64,000 bases of DNA, from assembly GCA_914767715.1 (NCBI GenBank), contig OU612067.1:26758162-26822161 (forward strand), written 5' to 3'. Of the stretch, positions 44,461 to 57,034 are shown one piece after another. Position 1 is the stretch's first letter, and each line of letters begins with the position of its first letter. The position numbers and the translations under genes were made by a program. The DNA is from Membranipora membranacea (taxonomy: Eukaryota; Bryozoa; Gymnolaemata; Cheilostomatida; Membraniporidae). A model generated the notes under the pieces. That model did no database searches. It saw only the letters and a list, made by a program, of their open reading frames with translations, and had not been told where the DNA came from.

Positions 44461-46399
44461 AAACGCATATTTGACATATTTGACTATATTCTGTCTAACT
44501 CATCACTTATTTTGATTGAGCAAAAATAATGTAGAAATATTAGTAATCATGGTACTGAAAATTTTGAATATGTAGATGTAATGTACCTGCACGCTACACT
44601 GTCTCATCTCGAAGGCCATGTTACCATATAGCTATTTGCACTTGGAATCAAACCGAGCAGCGGTTTTTTAGGAATATCCCAGGTTACACGCTGTTAAATA
44701 CAATTATTTGAAGGATTGTTTGACATAATGCTTCAAAAAAATTATTTGGTATGAATTCTTCATTTCCAAGCCAGGTCACAATAACCTTGCTGAAATATAC
44801 CATTATATAATACATACGTAGTGGTTTAATTCTCATCAGTATATAATATCATTGAAGATTTTCTCCGAACCCTCTCAAAGCTCTTTACATTGTGTTGTTG
44901 GAAGAATTTCATCTTCCCACAAAGCATTGGAAGGTGTATAATAGCCTTCCCGATGTTAGATGGGAAGAGTGTAGTCTGTATGTGGTCGATATTTCTGCTC
45001 AATCATCACGACTAACAATTGAAATTAAAAAATCAAGTATAAGGCAAAACAAAGAATTGAATTCCCTCCCCCGACCGCAACTTTGGTTAGATAAGAATAA
45101 CATCTTGTAAACGTATATGATAGACCACTAAAACTATGACGGCTTTGGATTTCCACACCATTATAGGGGATATTTGTCAGCTATTATGTACAGCCAGCTC
45201 TTAACGGCGTTCGGGTTGGCCATAGGCGGGCGATAAGGGGCTCGGTGGGCTATTGTACCATGTCAACACCAACCACACTGTTACTGTTGCACCTGTTATG
45301 CGATATTATGCTCAAATCGTTTCATGGGTTTATTTTCAGGTTTTGTTGAAAAAGGTGTGATCTGCTAAAATTCTTTAATAGATATTAGGTAACAATCATA
45401 AGCCATGAATTCTACATTTCCTAACACAACAGGTGGAAACAGTCACAACCACTTTACAGCGATATCCGATAATGCATTGTGGTTTGATTCCCATCAGTAT
45501 TATAAGAGGATTTAGGATTTCTTCTGATCACTTTGTCTTGATAAGCTTGTTGAACTCCCTAGCCCCATAACAAAGCTTGTGATAACAGGCTGGACAACCA
45601 CATGCTCTTTGTTACCAACAAAAATATAATTTGTTTGATTGGTATCTACCTGTATGGATATTCCTAAGTGTATCAGGCTGGCTGGCCATTATTAGTTCAT
45701 ATTATACGTAATTTCTTAGGTGAAACTAAACTGCTCTTGAGTCTGCAGACTTTTCAAGTGCAACTAGTGATCCCTCAGCGTTGGACTGCTCTCTATTCCG
45801 CCGCAAGAATAGGGAGGCCTCAAACCAAAGAGTGCTCAACTCTCTAACTCAGTTGTAGATACAAAATTCCATGCAGCAGAAAGGGCTGTCCGACACACTA
45901 GTGGTACCGTAGGGCTAGCGCCAAATTTGTCTTATATGGTTGTCACTCGTACATTATCAAATGTATTACTTCGCAACATTCATGGCAAATATAAATGTGC
46001 ATCCCACTGTACTTGACTTGTTAAAACTCTTATTCTTCGGTATGCTCTGATTTGCAACCATCACAAAATAACGAAGCTAGACCTAGAACAACGATGCTCG
46101 GTTTGATTATAAGTGCAAATAGCTATATACTTGCTATATAACATGATTGCCAAGTCTTCCTATTTAGGTGGGACCGTCCAGATTTCTACACCCATTTCTG
46201 TCCACTTCCAACTTTTTGTAATTATTCCCAGGCACTATTTCCTCCAGATTTGAGAGAGAACAGCCCTATCACAGTTTTTAGTAACTTTCCAAGCACTTGT
46301 CGATGAGTGACTGGTATTGAGATCCAAAATAGTTTCATGTTTCTCTGAAATTAATTGATATCAAATATGCTTTTTTAGCCCTTTCTAGTGGCTGGAAAC

Positions 46400-46569
46400 A
46401 TATAAATACTAGTTAAACAGCAAATCATACTTGCCAAGTAATCAATACTGCACGTCATCACAATGCCCTGAGGGTGCGAAGTACCCGAGGGATCCACCTG
46501 GGGGTTTAAGGGCAGTGTGATCCTCCAACAGGCTCCAGGATAGAACCCGGCCGCTGATGCTCTGAGAGC
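46400..46569 (-). mobile_element. Palindrome 1 loop: diverged SINE copy
   Basis: 170 bp without a mirror partner. It is clearly related to the SINE at 44258-44460 (shared GGGTGCGAAGTACC, GGATAGAACCCGGCC and GATGCTCTGAGAGCGTTT) but with many differences, so it is an older or different insertion lying exactly at the symmetry centre. Confidence 0.65.
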
Positions 46570-48508
46570 GTTTCCAGCCACTAGAAAGGGCTAAAAAAGC
46601 ATATTTGATATCAATTAATTTCAGAGAAACATGAAACTATTTTGGATCTCAATACCAGTCACTCATCGACAAGTGCTTGGAAAGTTACTAAAAACTGTGA
46701 TAGGGCTGTTCTCTCTCAAATCTGGAGGAAATAGTGCCTGGGAATAATTACAAAAAGTTGGAAGTGGACAGAAATGGGTGTAGAAATCTGGACGGTCCCA
46801 CCTAAATAGGAAGACTTGGCAATCATGTTATATAGCAAGTATATAGCTATTTGCACTTATAATCAAACCGAGCATCGTTGTTCTAGGTCTAGCTTCGTTA
46901 TTTTGTGATGGTTGCAAATCAGAGCATACCGAAGAATAAGAGTTTTAACAAGTCAAGTACAGTGGGATGCACATTTATATTTGCCATGAATGTTGCGAAG
47001 TAATACATTTGATAATGTACGAGTGACAACCATATAAGACAAATTTGGCGCTAGCCCTACGGTACCACTAGTGTGTCGGACAGCCCTTTCTGCTGCATGG
47101 AATTTTGTATCTACAACTGAGTTAGAGAGTTGAGCACTCTTTGGTTTGAGGCCTCCCTATTCTTGCGGCGGAATAGAGAGCAGTCCAACGCTGAGGGATC
47201 ACTAGTTGCACTTGAAAAGTCTGCAGACTCAAGAGCAGTTTAGTTTCACCTAAGAAATTACGTATAATATGAACTAATAATGGCCAGCCAGCCTGATACA
47301 CTTAGGAATATCCATACAGGTAGATACCAATCAAACAAATTATATTTTTGTTGGTAACAAAGAGCATGTGGTTGTCCAGCCTGTTATCACAAGCTTTGTT
47401 ATGGGGCTAGGGAGTTCAACAAGCTTATCAAGACAAAGTGATCAGAAGAAATCCTAAATCCTCTTATAATACTGATGGGAATCAAACCACAATGCATTAT
47501 CGGATATCGCTGTAAAGTGGTTGTGACTGTTTCCACCTGTTGTGTTAGGAAATGTAGAATTCATGGCTTATGATTGTTACCTAATATCTATTAAAGAATT
47601 TTAGCAGATCACACCTTTTTCAACAAAACCTGAAAATAAACCCATGAAACGATTTGAGCATAATATCGCATAACAGGTGCAACAGTAACAGTGTGGTTGG
47701 TGTTGACATGGTACAATAGCCCACCGAGCCCCTTATCGCCCGCCTATGGCCAACCCGAACGCCGTTAAGAGCTGGCTGTACATAATAGCTGACAAATATC
47801 CCCTATAATGGTGTGGAAATCCAAAGCCGTCATAGTTTTAGTGGTCTATCATATACGTTTACAAGATGTTATTCTTATCTAACCAAAGTTGCGGTCGGGG
47901 GAGGGAATTCAATTCTTTGTTTTGCCTTATACTTGATTTTTTAATTTCAATTGTTAGTCGTGATGATTGAGCAGAAATATCGACCACATACAGACTACAC
48001 TCTTCCCATCTAACATCGGGAAGGCTATTATACACCTTCCAATGCTTTGTGGGAAGATGAAATTCTTCCAACAACACAATGTAAAGAGCTTTGAGAGGGT
48101 TCGGAGAAAATCTTCAATGATATTATATACTGATGAGAATTAAACCACTACGTATGTATTATATAATGGTATATTTCAGCAAGGTTATTGTGACCTGGCT
48201 TGGAAATGAAGAATTCATACCAAATAATTTTTTTGAAGCATTATGTCAAACAATCCTTCAAATAATTGTATTTAACAGCGTGTAACCTGGGATATTCCTA
48301 AAAAACCGCTGCTCGGTTTGATTCCAAGTGCAAATAGCTATATGGTAACATGGCCTTCGAGATGAGACAGTGTAGCGTGCAGGTACATTACATCTACATA
48401 TTCAAAATTTTCAGTACCATGATTACTAATATTTCTACATTATTTTTGCTCAATCAAAATAAGTGATGAGTTAGACAGAATATAGTCAAATATGTCAAAT
48501 ATGCGTTT

Positions 48509-48711
48509 TTAGCCCTTCCTAGCGGCTTGAAACGCTCTCAGAGCATCACAGGCCGGGTTCTATCCCGGACCCTGTTGGGAGATCACACTGTCCTCATACC
48601 CCCAGGAGGATCGCTCTGGTACTTCGCACCCTCGGATCATTGCGATGATGTGCAGTATTGCTGTAAATTGAACTCTCCCACTTTTGAATTTAGATTACTT
48701 GACAAGTATGC
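48509..48711 (+). mobile_element. tRNA-derived SINE, arm 2
   Basis: Mirror copy of 44258-44460, sense orientation, with the B-box GGTTCTATCCC near 48556-48566. Confidence 0.6.
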
Positions 48712-48979
48712 TATGCTGTTTTACTAATATTTCTATGTCATTTTTGCTCAATCAAAATGAGTGATGAGTTAGACAGAATATAGACAAAACTATTACCTGT
48801 GCTGCAGAAGATTGCTGCTGCTATTCTCTATCAAATTCTATAAAATCTATAAAATTATCTGCCTCAGAGGGAGATTACTCCAAAAGCACATGCATCATTG
48901 TTTTTTCCACCACAGTGAGATGTCGTTGCGTCGCAGTATTTAATGAGGACACTTTTTGATAGGCTATTCACTACACAGT

Positions 48980-50502
48980 GTCCAGTCTAGTGTTGTGTGT
49001 TTGTCTATGGTCAACACTGTAAAGTGCCAAGGGTCAGTTTACAATATTGTAAAGTGTCCCGGGGTTGTTTTCACCCAGGGGACAGTCTACAATACTACTA
49101 AGGGACTAGCATACACAACATTGATTCAAGCATTAAGTATTCACTATGCTCATGTGAAAATGCATTGGATTTTATCCAGTAACAGTCACCTGACTTCTGT
49201 GTTTATTAAGGCGCTGCTAACTGTCTACAATCTGAGAGAAAAGTGACATCACCTGTCCATCCATTCCGAGATCTCCCAATTCACTGCCATTGAGGCAACA
49301 AAGATATGTCAAGGAGTTTGAAAAAGGAGTGGAAACGGCCTCTCATTTCAAATTGTTGTATGTCTCCACTGGTAATTGTCCTCTCTTTATCAGCAAAGGT
49401 TTACCATGATCACAGCCAATCAGAGCAGAGACTGCCGAGAGTGTCTTCCTGCCAAAAAGAAGTACAACTTGAGTTGCTGTAATAATTTTGATGAACTGTC
49501 CAATCAGCAAGTACATAGTTGTGGAATCCCATTTATCAAGATGGGCTCTACCGCAAATTTCCTAAAGTGTTTGAACCTCTTGAAAAGAAAATAAACTAAG
49601 TAGCAGAGAGATATAAATAGCACTCATGTCCATGTCCAGATAGATAGTCCATGTTTCAAACTATAGTCTAGTTTTACCTGGGACTCCAAAGCCCTCTGCT
49701 ACTCATATGAGAAGGGAAAGTTCAACTGCAGACATAGCCATAAATTTGCCTCATAATTAGGTATTCAATGGCGGTTTTCATCAGTCAAACGTGGTATGTT
49801 ATGCCTCCATTTGTCACTTAGGTGTTAGAAAGTGCTTATTTAAGTACTTTCACTACTTTTATCTGGTCTAAGTTCCTCACATGGTCTTTAAATGGTGAAT
49901 GAATGATTTATTTTCAGTCTCTCTATCCCCCATCAAACATTTGCATTGGAATTATAATTCAATACCCTGCAAAAGCGGTTACTGTATTACTAGCTATGTC
50001 TCATCTACACTTGTGGTGATTTACATCATGATAATTATATTGTCTCTGGGTGTCTGAATATACCATTGAGTAAACATGTCAAATATTTTACTAATTTTCA
50101 ACTGGAGACAGACATAAAAAAAGACTGAGGACTTAAATGAATTTTAATGGAGGGACCATATTAGTACAACCCTTGGAATCAGCCTTGTTAAGTCACAGGC
50201 TACATTTCGTTTCCACTCCCTCTCTGTACCTCCCTGGATACGTTGTCATATAACTTGAAAGGAATATAATAATATTGTACAGCCAATTCAACAATTGCCG
50301 TCCTACGCAACATAACATAAGAATATAATATTGTATGATAGAACCTGTTAATAACGAGTGTAAGCATTGATAGCATTTGCTGCTGTTACAGTTCTATCTA
50401 AATAATTAATGGTATGATTTAGGAATATAAATCTTTCGAGCAATTTATTGATTGTCACATATCAAATTTGTAGTGGTTTTTTTAACAGATTCTCTTGTTT
50501 GT
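48980..50502 (+). repeat. 1.5-kb repeat element, arm 2 copy
   Basis: Same orientation as the outlying copy at 36892-38402. Confidence 0.7.
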
Positions 50503-51009
50503 TTCACTATTATAAGTTTTCGCTTTGCACGGTCTCTAGGCAATGTGTGTGCTCTGATTGTTGGGTCAGGAAATGAGCCAAGGAGTCTAACAGATCAATT
50601 ATAGGTCAAAGATCCTTTCAAGATAACATGATACCTCAAACGTAAGCATATCTTTATAAGAGGCATATTGTAACCTAGTTGACTTTAGAGGACAATGAGT
50701 AAAAATATTGCAAATATGGTACAGTAAGTAAGTTGTTGAGTATTTTTTGTGTCCTGGCCAAACAGTCTCATGTATGCTATTGTCACCACCTGCCTTAAAC
50801 ATCATTATTGTTCTGTCGCAGAGAAAAAAGGACCTGATGGTTTGCCTTGTGATTTCAATTTCTATATATTTTGTATGTATATATTTTTTATGCAATTTTA
50901 TTTTATTTTATGTTGTATTGATAGTTATTAATGCATCATAATCCATGGTAAGTGTTTCAGTGTCCTTGTACCGTCGGTGATTACGGGTGTTAGTAGAATC
51001 ATGTAAGTA

Positions 51010-51440
51010 TTAGCCCAACTTGTTACTACCGCCGTTCTTGCCTTGATTTTTTATAATGTCAGATATCTTAGACAAATTCCCTAAAATTTAAACAAAACAC
51101 ACAATGTTATGATGTACATTTTTGCAAAATGCATGAGGACATTCTACTTGACATCGATATGCAGAATCTATTCTTCCAACAAAACTCTAATGCAACAATT
51201 TTTGAAGAAGAAGTAACAAAATGAGATGATATCATCCTATCCAAAACAAATGAAAATTCATATCAGCATGTTACTCATTACTGTTTGAAGAGAAGTGAAG
51301 TATTTATGTGCAGAAATAACTACATGTAGTTAAAAAATGGTTTCATGGTAATCATACAGTATTCTGTAAATAACTTTGATCTCACCTTGAGCGGTAGCAC
51401 AAAAGGCTACAAGCAGCGATACAATAATAGCAGTCTTCAT
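51010..51440 (-). CDS. Secreted 41-residue basic peptide precursor, copy 2
   Basis: Exact mirror of 41529-41959: exons 51386-51440 (signal peptide, ATG at 51438-51440) and 51010-51080 (mature part and stop). Splice sites and TATA region are conserved, so this copy looks equally functional. It lies head to head with any copy hidden in the adjacent gap. Confidence 0.6.
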
Positions 51441-52144
51441 TCTCAATTTTCAATCTGCAAGAGAATGAAAGTAAAGGTTACTACCCGATCAAGATGTTAA
51501 GGGCTTGTCAAACCTCCTTCACATCAAATAACATTGAACATTATATGGTGAGATTTTTTGTAATATAGCGTGAGCAGAACAATAACTTGTTATAAACCAA
51601 CAGTATTTCAATAGCCATTTTTATCTTTCATGTGTACCATACACTGTAACATATCACACCATTCTGGTCTAAGTCAAATATTTTCCTAACAAATGCTAAT
51701 TCAGTTATGTATGTGGACTTCAATGCACTACTCTGCTGATTTGTGTACACAAACAAACTCACCTTTGCTTACTGAATGCTCTGTCCAATACAAGAAATGT
51801 TGTAATCATTGTGTCTATCGATCCATATTTATATACCAAGTTGTGGATCACAGCTTCGTTGTTAAAGATGCAACTAAATTGCCAAATGTTATTACGATCA
51901 CTTCCTAATGATAGTTCACATACAAATCAATGAACTGAATTGCACTCACTAACATCTGATATTGTACCAGCAGGAACTTAATGTTGGTACAGAGATTGAA
52001 TGTAATCGGGTTTTGAAATTCCCATGTTGATAGCTTTTCCCTGAGTTCGTCAAATTTATTAAATTGCCAAAATCAAAACACGGAGATTGAACCCAATGAC
52101 AATCAGTACAAGGCATTTCCCTTTCCAATTCCTTGTCATGTTGG

Positions 52145-52644
52145 NNNNNNNNNNNNNNNNNNNNNNNNNNNNNNNNNNNNNNNNNNNNNNNNNNNNNNNN
52201 NNNNNNNNNNNNNNNNNNNNNNNNNNNNNNNNNNNNNNNNNNNNNNNNNNNNNNNNNNNNNNNNNNNNNNNNNNNNNNNNNNNNNNNNNNNNNNNNNNNN
52301 NNNNNNNNNNNNNNNNNNNNNNNNNNNNNNNNNNNNNNNNNNNNNNNNNNNNNNNNNNNNNNNNNNNNNNNNNNNNNNNNNNNNNNNNNNNNNNNNNNNN
52401 NNNNNNNNNNNNNNNNNNNNNNNNNNNNNNNNNNNNNNNNNNNNNNNNNNNNNNNNNNNNNNNNNNNNNNNNNNNNNNNNNNNNNNNNNNNNNNNNNNNN
52501 NNNNNNNNNNNNNNNNNNNNNNNNNNNNNNNNNNNNNNNNNNNNNNNNNNNNNNNNNNNNNNNNNNNNNNNNNNNNNNNNNNNNNNNNNNNNNNNNNNNN
52601 NNNNNNNNNNNNNNNNNNNNNNNNNNNNNNNNNNNNNNNNNNNN
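52145..52644. other. Assembly gap, exactly 500 N
   Basis: A round-number run of N. Left of it the right arm stops at the mirror of 40825. Right of it the sequence resumes at the equivalent of 42180 in forward orientation. The real junction between the palindromes, including the expected fourth peptide gene, is missing. Any frame spanning it is an artefact. Confidence 0.95.
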
Positions 52645-52931
52645 GTGGTGACAATAGCATACATGAGACTGTTTGGCCAGGACACAAAAAATACTCAACA
52701 ACTTACTTACTGTACCATATTTGCAATATTTTTACTCATTGTCCTCTAAAGTCAACTAGGTTACAATATGCCTCTTATAAAGATATGCTTACGTTTGAGG
52801 TATCATGTTATCTTGAAAGGATCTTTGACCTATAATTGATCTGTTAGACTCCTTGGCTCATTTCCTGACCCAACAATCAGAGCACACACATTGCCTAGAG
52901 ACCGTGCAAAGCGAAAACTTATAATAGTGAA

Positions 52932-54454
52932 ACAAACAAGAGAATCTGTTAAAAAAACCACTACAAATTTGATATGTGACAATCAATAAATTGCTCGAAA
53001 GATTTATATTCCTAAATCATACCATTAATTATTTAGATAGAACTGTAACAGCAGCAAATGCTATCAATGCTTACACTCGTTATTAACAGGTTCTATCATA
53101 CAATATTATATTCTTATGTTATGTTGCGTAGGACGGCAATTGTTGAATTGGCTGTACAATATTATTATATTCCTTTCAAGTTATATGACAACGTATCCAG
53201 GGAGGTACAGAGAGGGAGTGGAAACGAAATGTAGCCTGTGACTTAACAAGGCTGATTCCAAGGGTTGTACTAATATGGTCCCTCCATTAAAATTCATTTA
53301 AGTCCTCAGTCTTTTTATATGTCTGTCTCCAGTTGAAAATTAGTAAAATATTTGACATGTTTACTCAATGGTATATTCAGACACCCAGAGACAATATAAT
53401 TATCATGATGTAAATCACCACAAGTGTAGATGAGACATAGCTAGTAATACAGTAACCGCTTTTGCAGGGTATTGAATTATAATTCCAATGCAAATGTTTG
53501 ATGGGGGATAGAGAGACTGAAAATAAATCATTCATTCACCATTTAAAGACCATGTGAGGAACTTAGACCAGATAAAAGTAGTGAAAGTACTTAAATAAGC
53601 ACTTTCTAACACCTAAGTGACAAATGGAGGCATAACATACCACGTTTGACTGATGAAAACCGCCATTGAATACCTAATTATGAGGCAAATTTATGGCTAT
53701 GTCTGCAGTTGAACTTTCCCTTCTCATATGAGTAGCAGAGGGCTTTGGAGTCCCAGGTAAAACTAGACTATAGTTTGAAACATGGACTATCTATCTGGAC
53801 ATGGACATGAGTGCTATTTATATCTCTCTGCTACTTAGTTTATTTTCTTTTCAAGAGGTTCAAACACTTTAGGAAATTTGCGGTAGAGCCCATCTTGATA
53901 AATGGGATTCCACAACTATGTACTTGCTGATTGGACAGTTCATCAAAATTATTACAGCAACTCAAGTTGTACTTCTTTTTGGCAGGAAGACACTCTCGGC
54001 AGTCTCTGCTCTGATTGGCTGTGATCATGGTAAACCTTTGCTGATAAAGAGAGGACAATTACCAGTGGAGACATACAACAATTTGAAATGAGAGGCCGTT
54101 TCCACTCCTTTTTCAAACTCCTTGACATATCTTTGTTGCCTCAATGGCAGTGAATTGGGAGATCTCGGAATGGATGGACAGGTGATGTCACTTTTCTCTC
54201 AGATTGTAGACAGTTAGCAGCGCCTTAATAAACACAGAAGTCAGGTGACTGTTACTGGATAAAATCCAATGCATTTTCACATGAGCATAGTGAATACTTA
54301 ATGCTTGAATCAATGTTGTGTATGCTAGTCCCTTAGTAGTATTGTAGACTGTCCCCTGGGTGAAAACAACCCCGGGACACTTTACAATATTGTAAACTGA
54401 CCCTTGGCACTTTACAGTGTTGACCATAGACAAACACACAACACTAGACTGGAC
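52932..54454 (-). repeat. 1.5-kb repeat element, arm 3 copy
   Basis: Offset copy of 42467-43989. Confidence 0.7.
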
Positions 54455-54722
54455 ACTGTGTAGTGAATAGCCTATCAAAAAGTGTCCTCATTAAATACTG
54501 CGACGCAACGACATCTCACTGTGGTGGAAAAAACAATGATGCATGTGCTTTTGGAGTAATCTCCCTCTGAGGCAGATAATTTTATAGATTTTATAGAATT
54601 TGATAGAGAATAGCAGCAGCAATCTTCTGCAGCACAGGTAATAGTTTTGTCTATATTCTGTCTAACTCATCACTCATTTTGATTGAGCAAAAATGACATA
54701 GAAATATTAGTAAAACAGCATA

Positions 54723-54925
54723 GCATACTTGTCAAGTAATCTAAATTCAAAAGTGGGAGAGTTCAATTTACAGCAATACTGCACATCATCGCAATGATCC
54801 GAGGGTGCGAAGTACCAGAGCGATCCTCCTGGGGGTATGAGGACAGTGTGATCTCCCAACAGGGTCCGGGATAGAACCCGGCCTGTGATGCTCTGAGAGC
54901 GTTTCAAGCCGCTAGGAAGGGCTAA
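54723..54925 (-). mobile_element. tRNA-derived SINE, arm 3
   Basis: Offset copy of 44258-44460. Confidence 0.6.
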
Positions 54926-56864
54926 AAACGCATATTTGACATATTTGACTATATTCTGTCTAACTCATCACTTATTTTGATTGAGCAAAAATAATGTAGA
55001 AATATTAGTAATCATGGTACTGAAAATTTTGAATATGTAGATGTAATGTACCTGCACGCTACACTGTCTCATCTCGAAGGCCATGTTACCATATAGCTAT
55101 TTGCACTTGGAATCAAACCGAGCAGCGGTTTTTTAGGAATATCCCAGGTTACACGCTGTTAAATACAATTATTTGAAGGATTGTTTGACATAATGCTTCA
55201 AAAAAATTATTTGGTATGAATTCTTCATTTCCAAGCCAGGTCACAATAACCTTGCTGAAATATACCATTATATAATACATACGTAGTGGTTTAATTCTCA
55301 TCAGTATATAATATCATTGAAGATTTTCTCCGAACCCTCTCAAAGCTCTTTACATTGTGTTGTTGGAAGAATTTCATCTTCCCACAAAGCATTGGAAGGT
55401 GTATAATAGCCTTCCCGATGTTAGATGGGAAGAGTGTAGTCTGTATGTGGTCGATATTTCTGCTCAATCATCACGACTAACAATTGAAATTAAAAAATCA
55501 AGTATAAGGCAAAACAAAGAATTGAATTCCCTCCCCCGACCGCAACTTTGGTTAGATAAGAATAACATCTTGTAAACGTATATGATAGACCACTAAAACT
55601 ATGACGGCTTTGGATTTCCACACCATTATAGGGGATATTTGTCAGCTATTATGTACAGCCAGCTCTTAACGGCGTTCGGGTTGGCCATAGGCGGGCGATA
55701 AGGGGCTCGGTGGGCTATTGTACCATGTCAACACCAACCACACTGTTACTGTTGCACCTGTTATGCGATATTATGCTCAAATCGTTTCATGGGTTTATTT
55801 TCAGGTTTTGTTGAAAAAGGTGTGATCTGCTAAAATTCTTTAATAGATATTAGGTAACAATCATAAGCCATGAATTCTACATTTCCTAACACAACAGGTG
55901 GAAACAGTCACAACCACTTTACAGCGATATCCGATAATGCATTGTGGTTTGATTCCCATCAGTATTATAAGAGGATTTAGGATTTCTTCTGATCACTTTG
56001 TCTTGATAAGCTTGTTGAACTCCCTAGCCCCATAACAAAGCTTGTGATAACAGGCTGGACAACCACATGCTCTTTGTTACCAACAAAAATATAATTTGTT
56101 TGATTGGTATCTACCTGTATGGATATTCCTAAGTGTATCAGGCTGGCTGGCCATTATTAGTTCATATTATACGTAATTTCTTAGGTGAAACTAAACTGCT
56201 CTTGAGTCTGCAGACTTTTCAAGTGCAACTAGTGATCCCTCAGCGTTGGACTGCTCTCTATTCCGCCGCAAGAATAGGGAGGCCTCAAACCAAAGAGTGC
56301 TCAACTCTCTAACTCAGTTGTAGATACAAAATTCCATGCAGCAGAAAGGGCTGTCCGACACACTAGTGGTACCGTAGGGCTAGCGCCAAATTTGTCTTAT
56401 ATGGTTGTCACTCGTACATTATCAAATGTATTACTTCGCAACATTCATGGCAAATATAAATGTGCATCCCACTGTACTTGACTTGTTAAAACTCTTATTC
56501 TTCGGTATGCTCTGATTTGCAACCATCACAAAATAACGAAGCTAGACCTAGAACAACGATGCTCGGTTTGATTATAAGTGCAAATAGCTATATACTTGCT
56601 ATATAACATGATTGCCAAGTCTTCCTATTTAGGTGGGACCGTCCAGATTTCTACACCCATTTCTGTCCACTTCCAACTTTTTGTAATTATTCCCAGGCAC
56701 TATTTCCTCCAGATTTGAGAGAGAACAGCCCTATCACAGTTTTTAGTAACTTTCCAAGCACTTGTCGATGAGTGACTGGTATTGAGATCCAAAATAGTTT
56801 CATGTTTCTCTGAAATTAATTGATATCAAATATGCTTTTTTAGCCCTTTCTAGTGGCTGGAAAC

Positions 56865-57034
56865 ATATAAATACTAGTTAAACAGCAAATCATACTTGCC
56901 AAGTAATCAATACTGCACGTCATCACAATGCCCTGAGGGTGCGAAGTACCCGAGGGATCCACCTGGGGGTTTAAGGGCAGTGTGATCCTCCAACAGGCTC
57001 CAGGATAGAACCCGGCCGCTGATGCTCTGAGAGC
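56865..57034 (-). mobile_element. Palindrome 2 loop: diverged SINE copy
   Basis: Offset copy of the loop at 46400-46569, same orientation, no differences noticed. Confidence 0.65.

Larger units (their letters stand above)
39434..46399 (+). repeat. Giant palindrome 1, left arm
   Basis: Each base x pairs with 92969-x in the right arm up to the gap, and with 103434-x in the last arm, which still matches at the window end (64000 pairs with 39434). Only a few differences are seen between arms, for example around 42324-42335 and 42070-42080. The true outer boundary may be near 39333, where receptor homology ends. Confidence 0.85.
46570..52144 (-). repeat. Giant palindrome 1, right arm
   Basis: Reverse complement of 40825-46399, ending at the assembly gap. 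Private differences include a run of A at about 50116-50122, a T at about 51555, and two extra bases near 52078. Confidence 0.85.
52645..56864 (+). repeat. Giant palindrome 2, left arm (truncated by the gap)
   Basis: Direct copy of 42180-46399 at an offset of 10,465 bp, with only a few differences (for example the block near 52801-52808 agrees with arms 2 and 4, not arm 1). Confidence 0.85.

Noticed and set aside
48527-48727. 66-codon frame repeated four times in the arms
   Set aside because: It lies inside a SINE with an RNA polymerase III B-box; repetition reflects the palindrome, not selection.
48956-49246. 96-codon frame repeated in the arms
   Set aside because: Part of the 1.5-kb repeat; it starts outside the repeat's border, and the outlying copy at 36.9 kb changes the start and several residues.
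51949-52749. Long open frames of 170-250 codons across 52.0-52.7 kb on both strands
   Set aside because: They exist only because the 500 N are read as open; only the short ends are real sequence.
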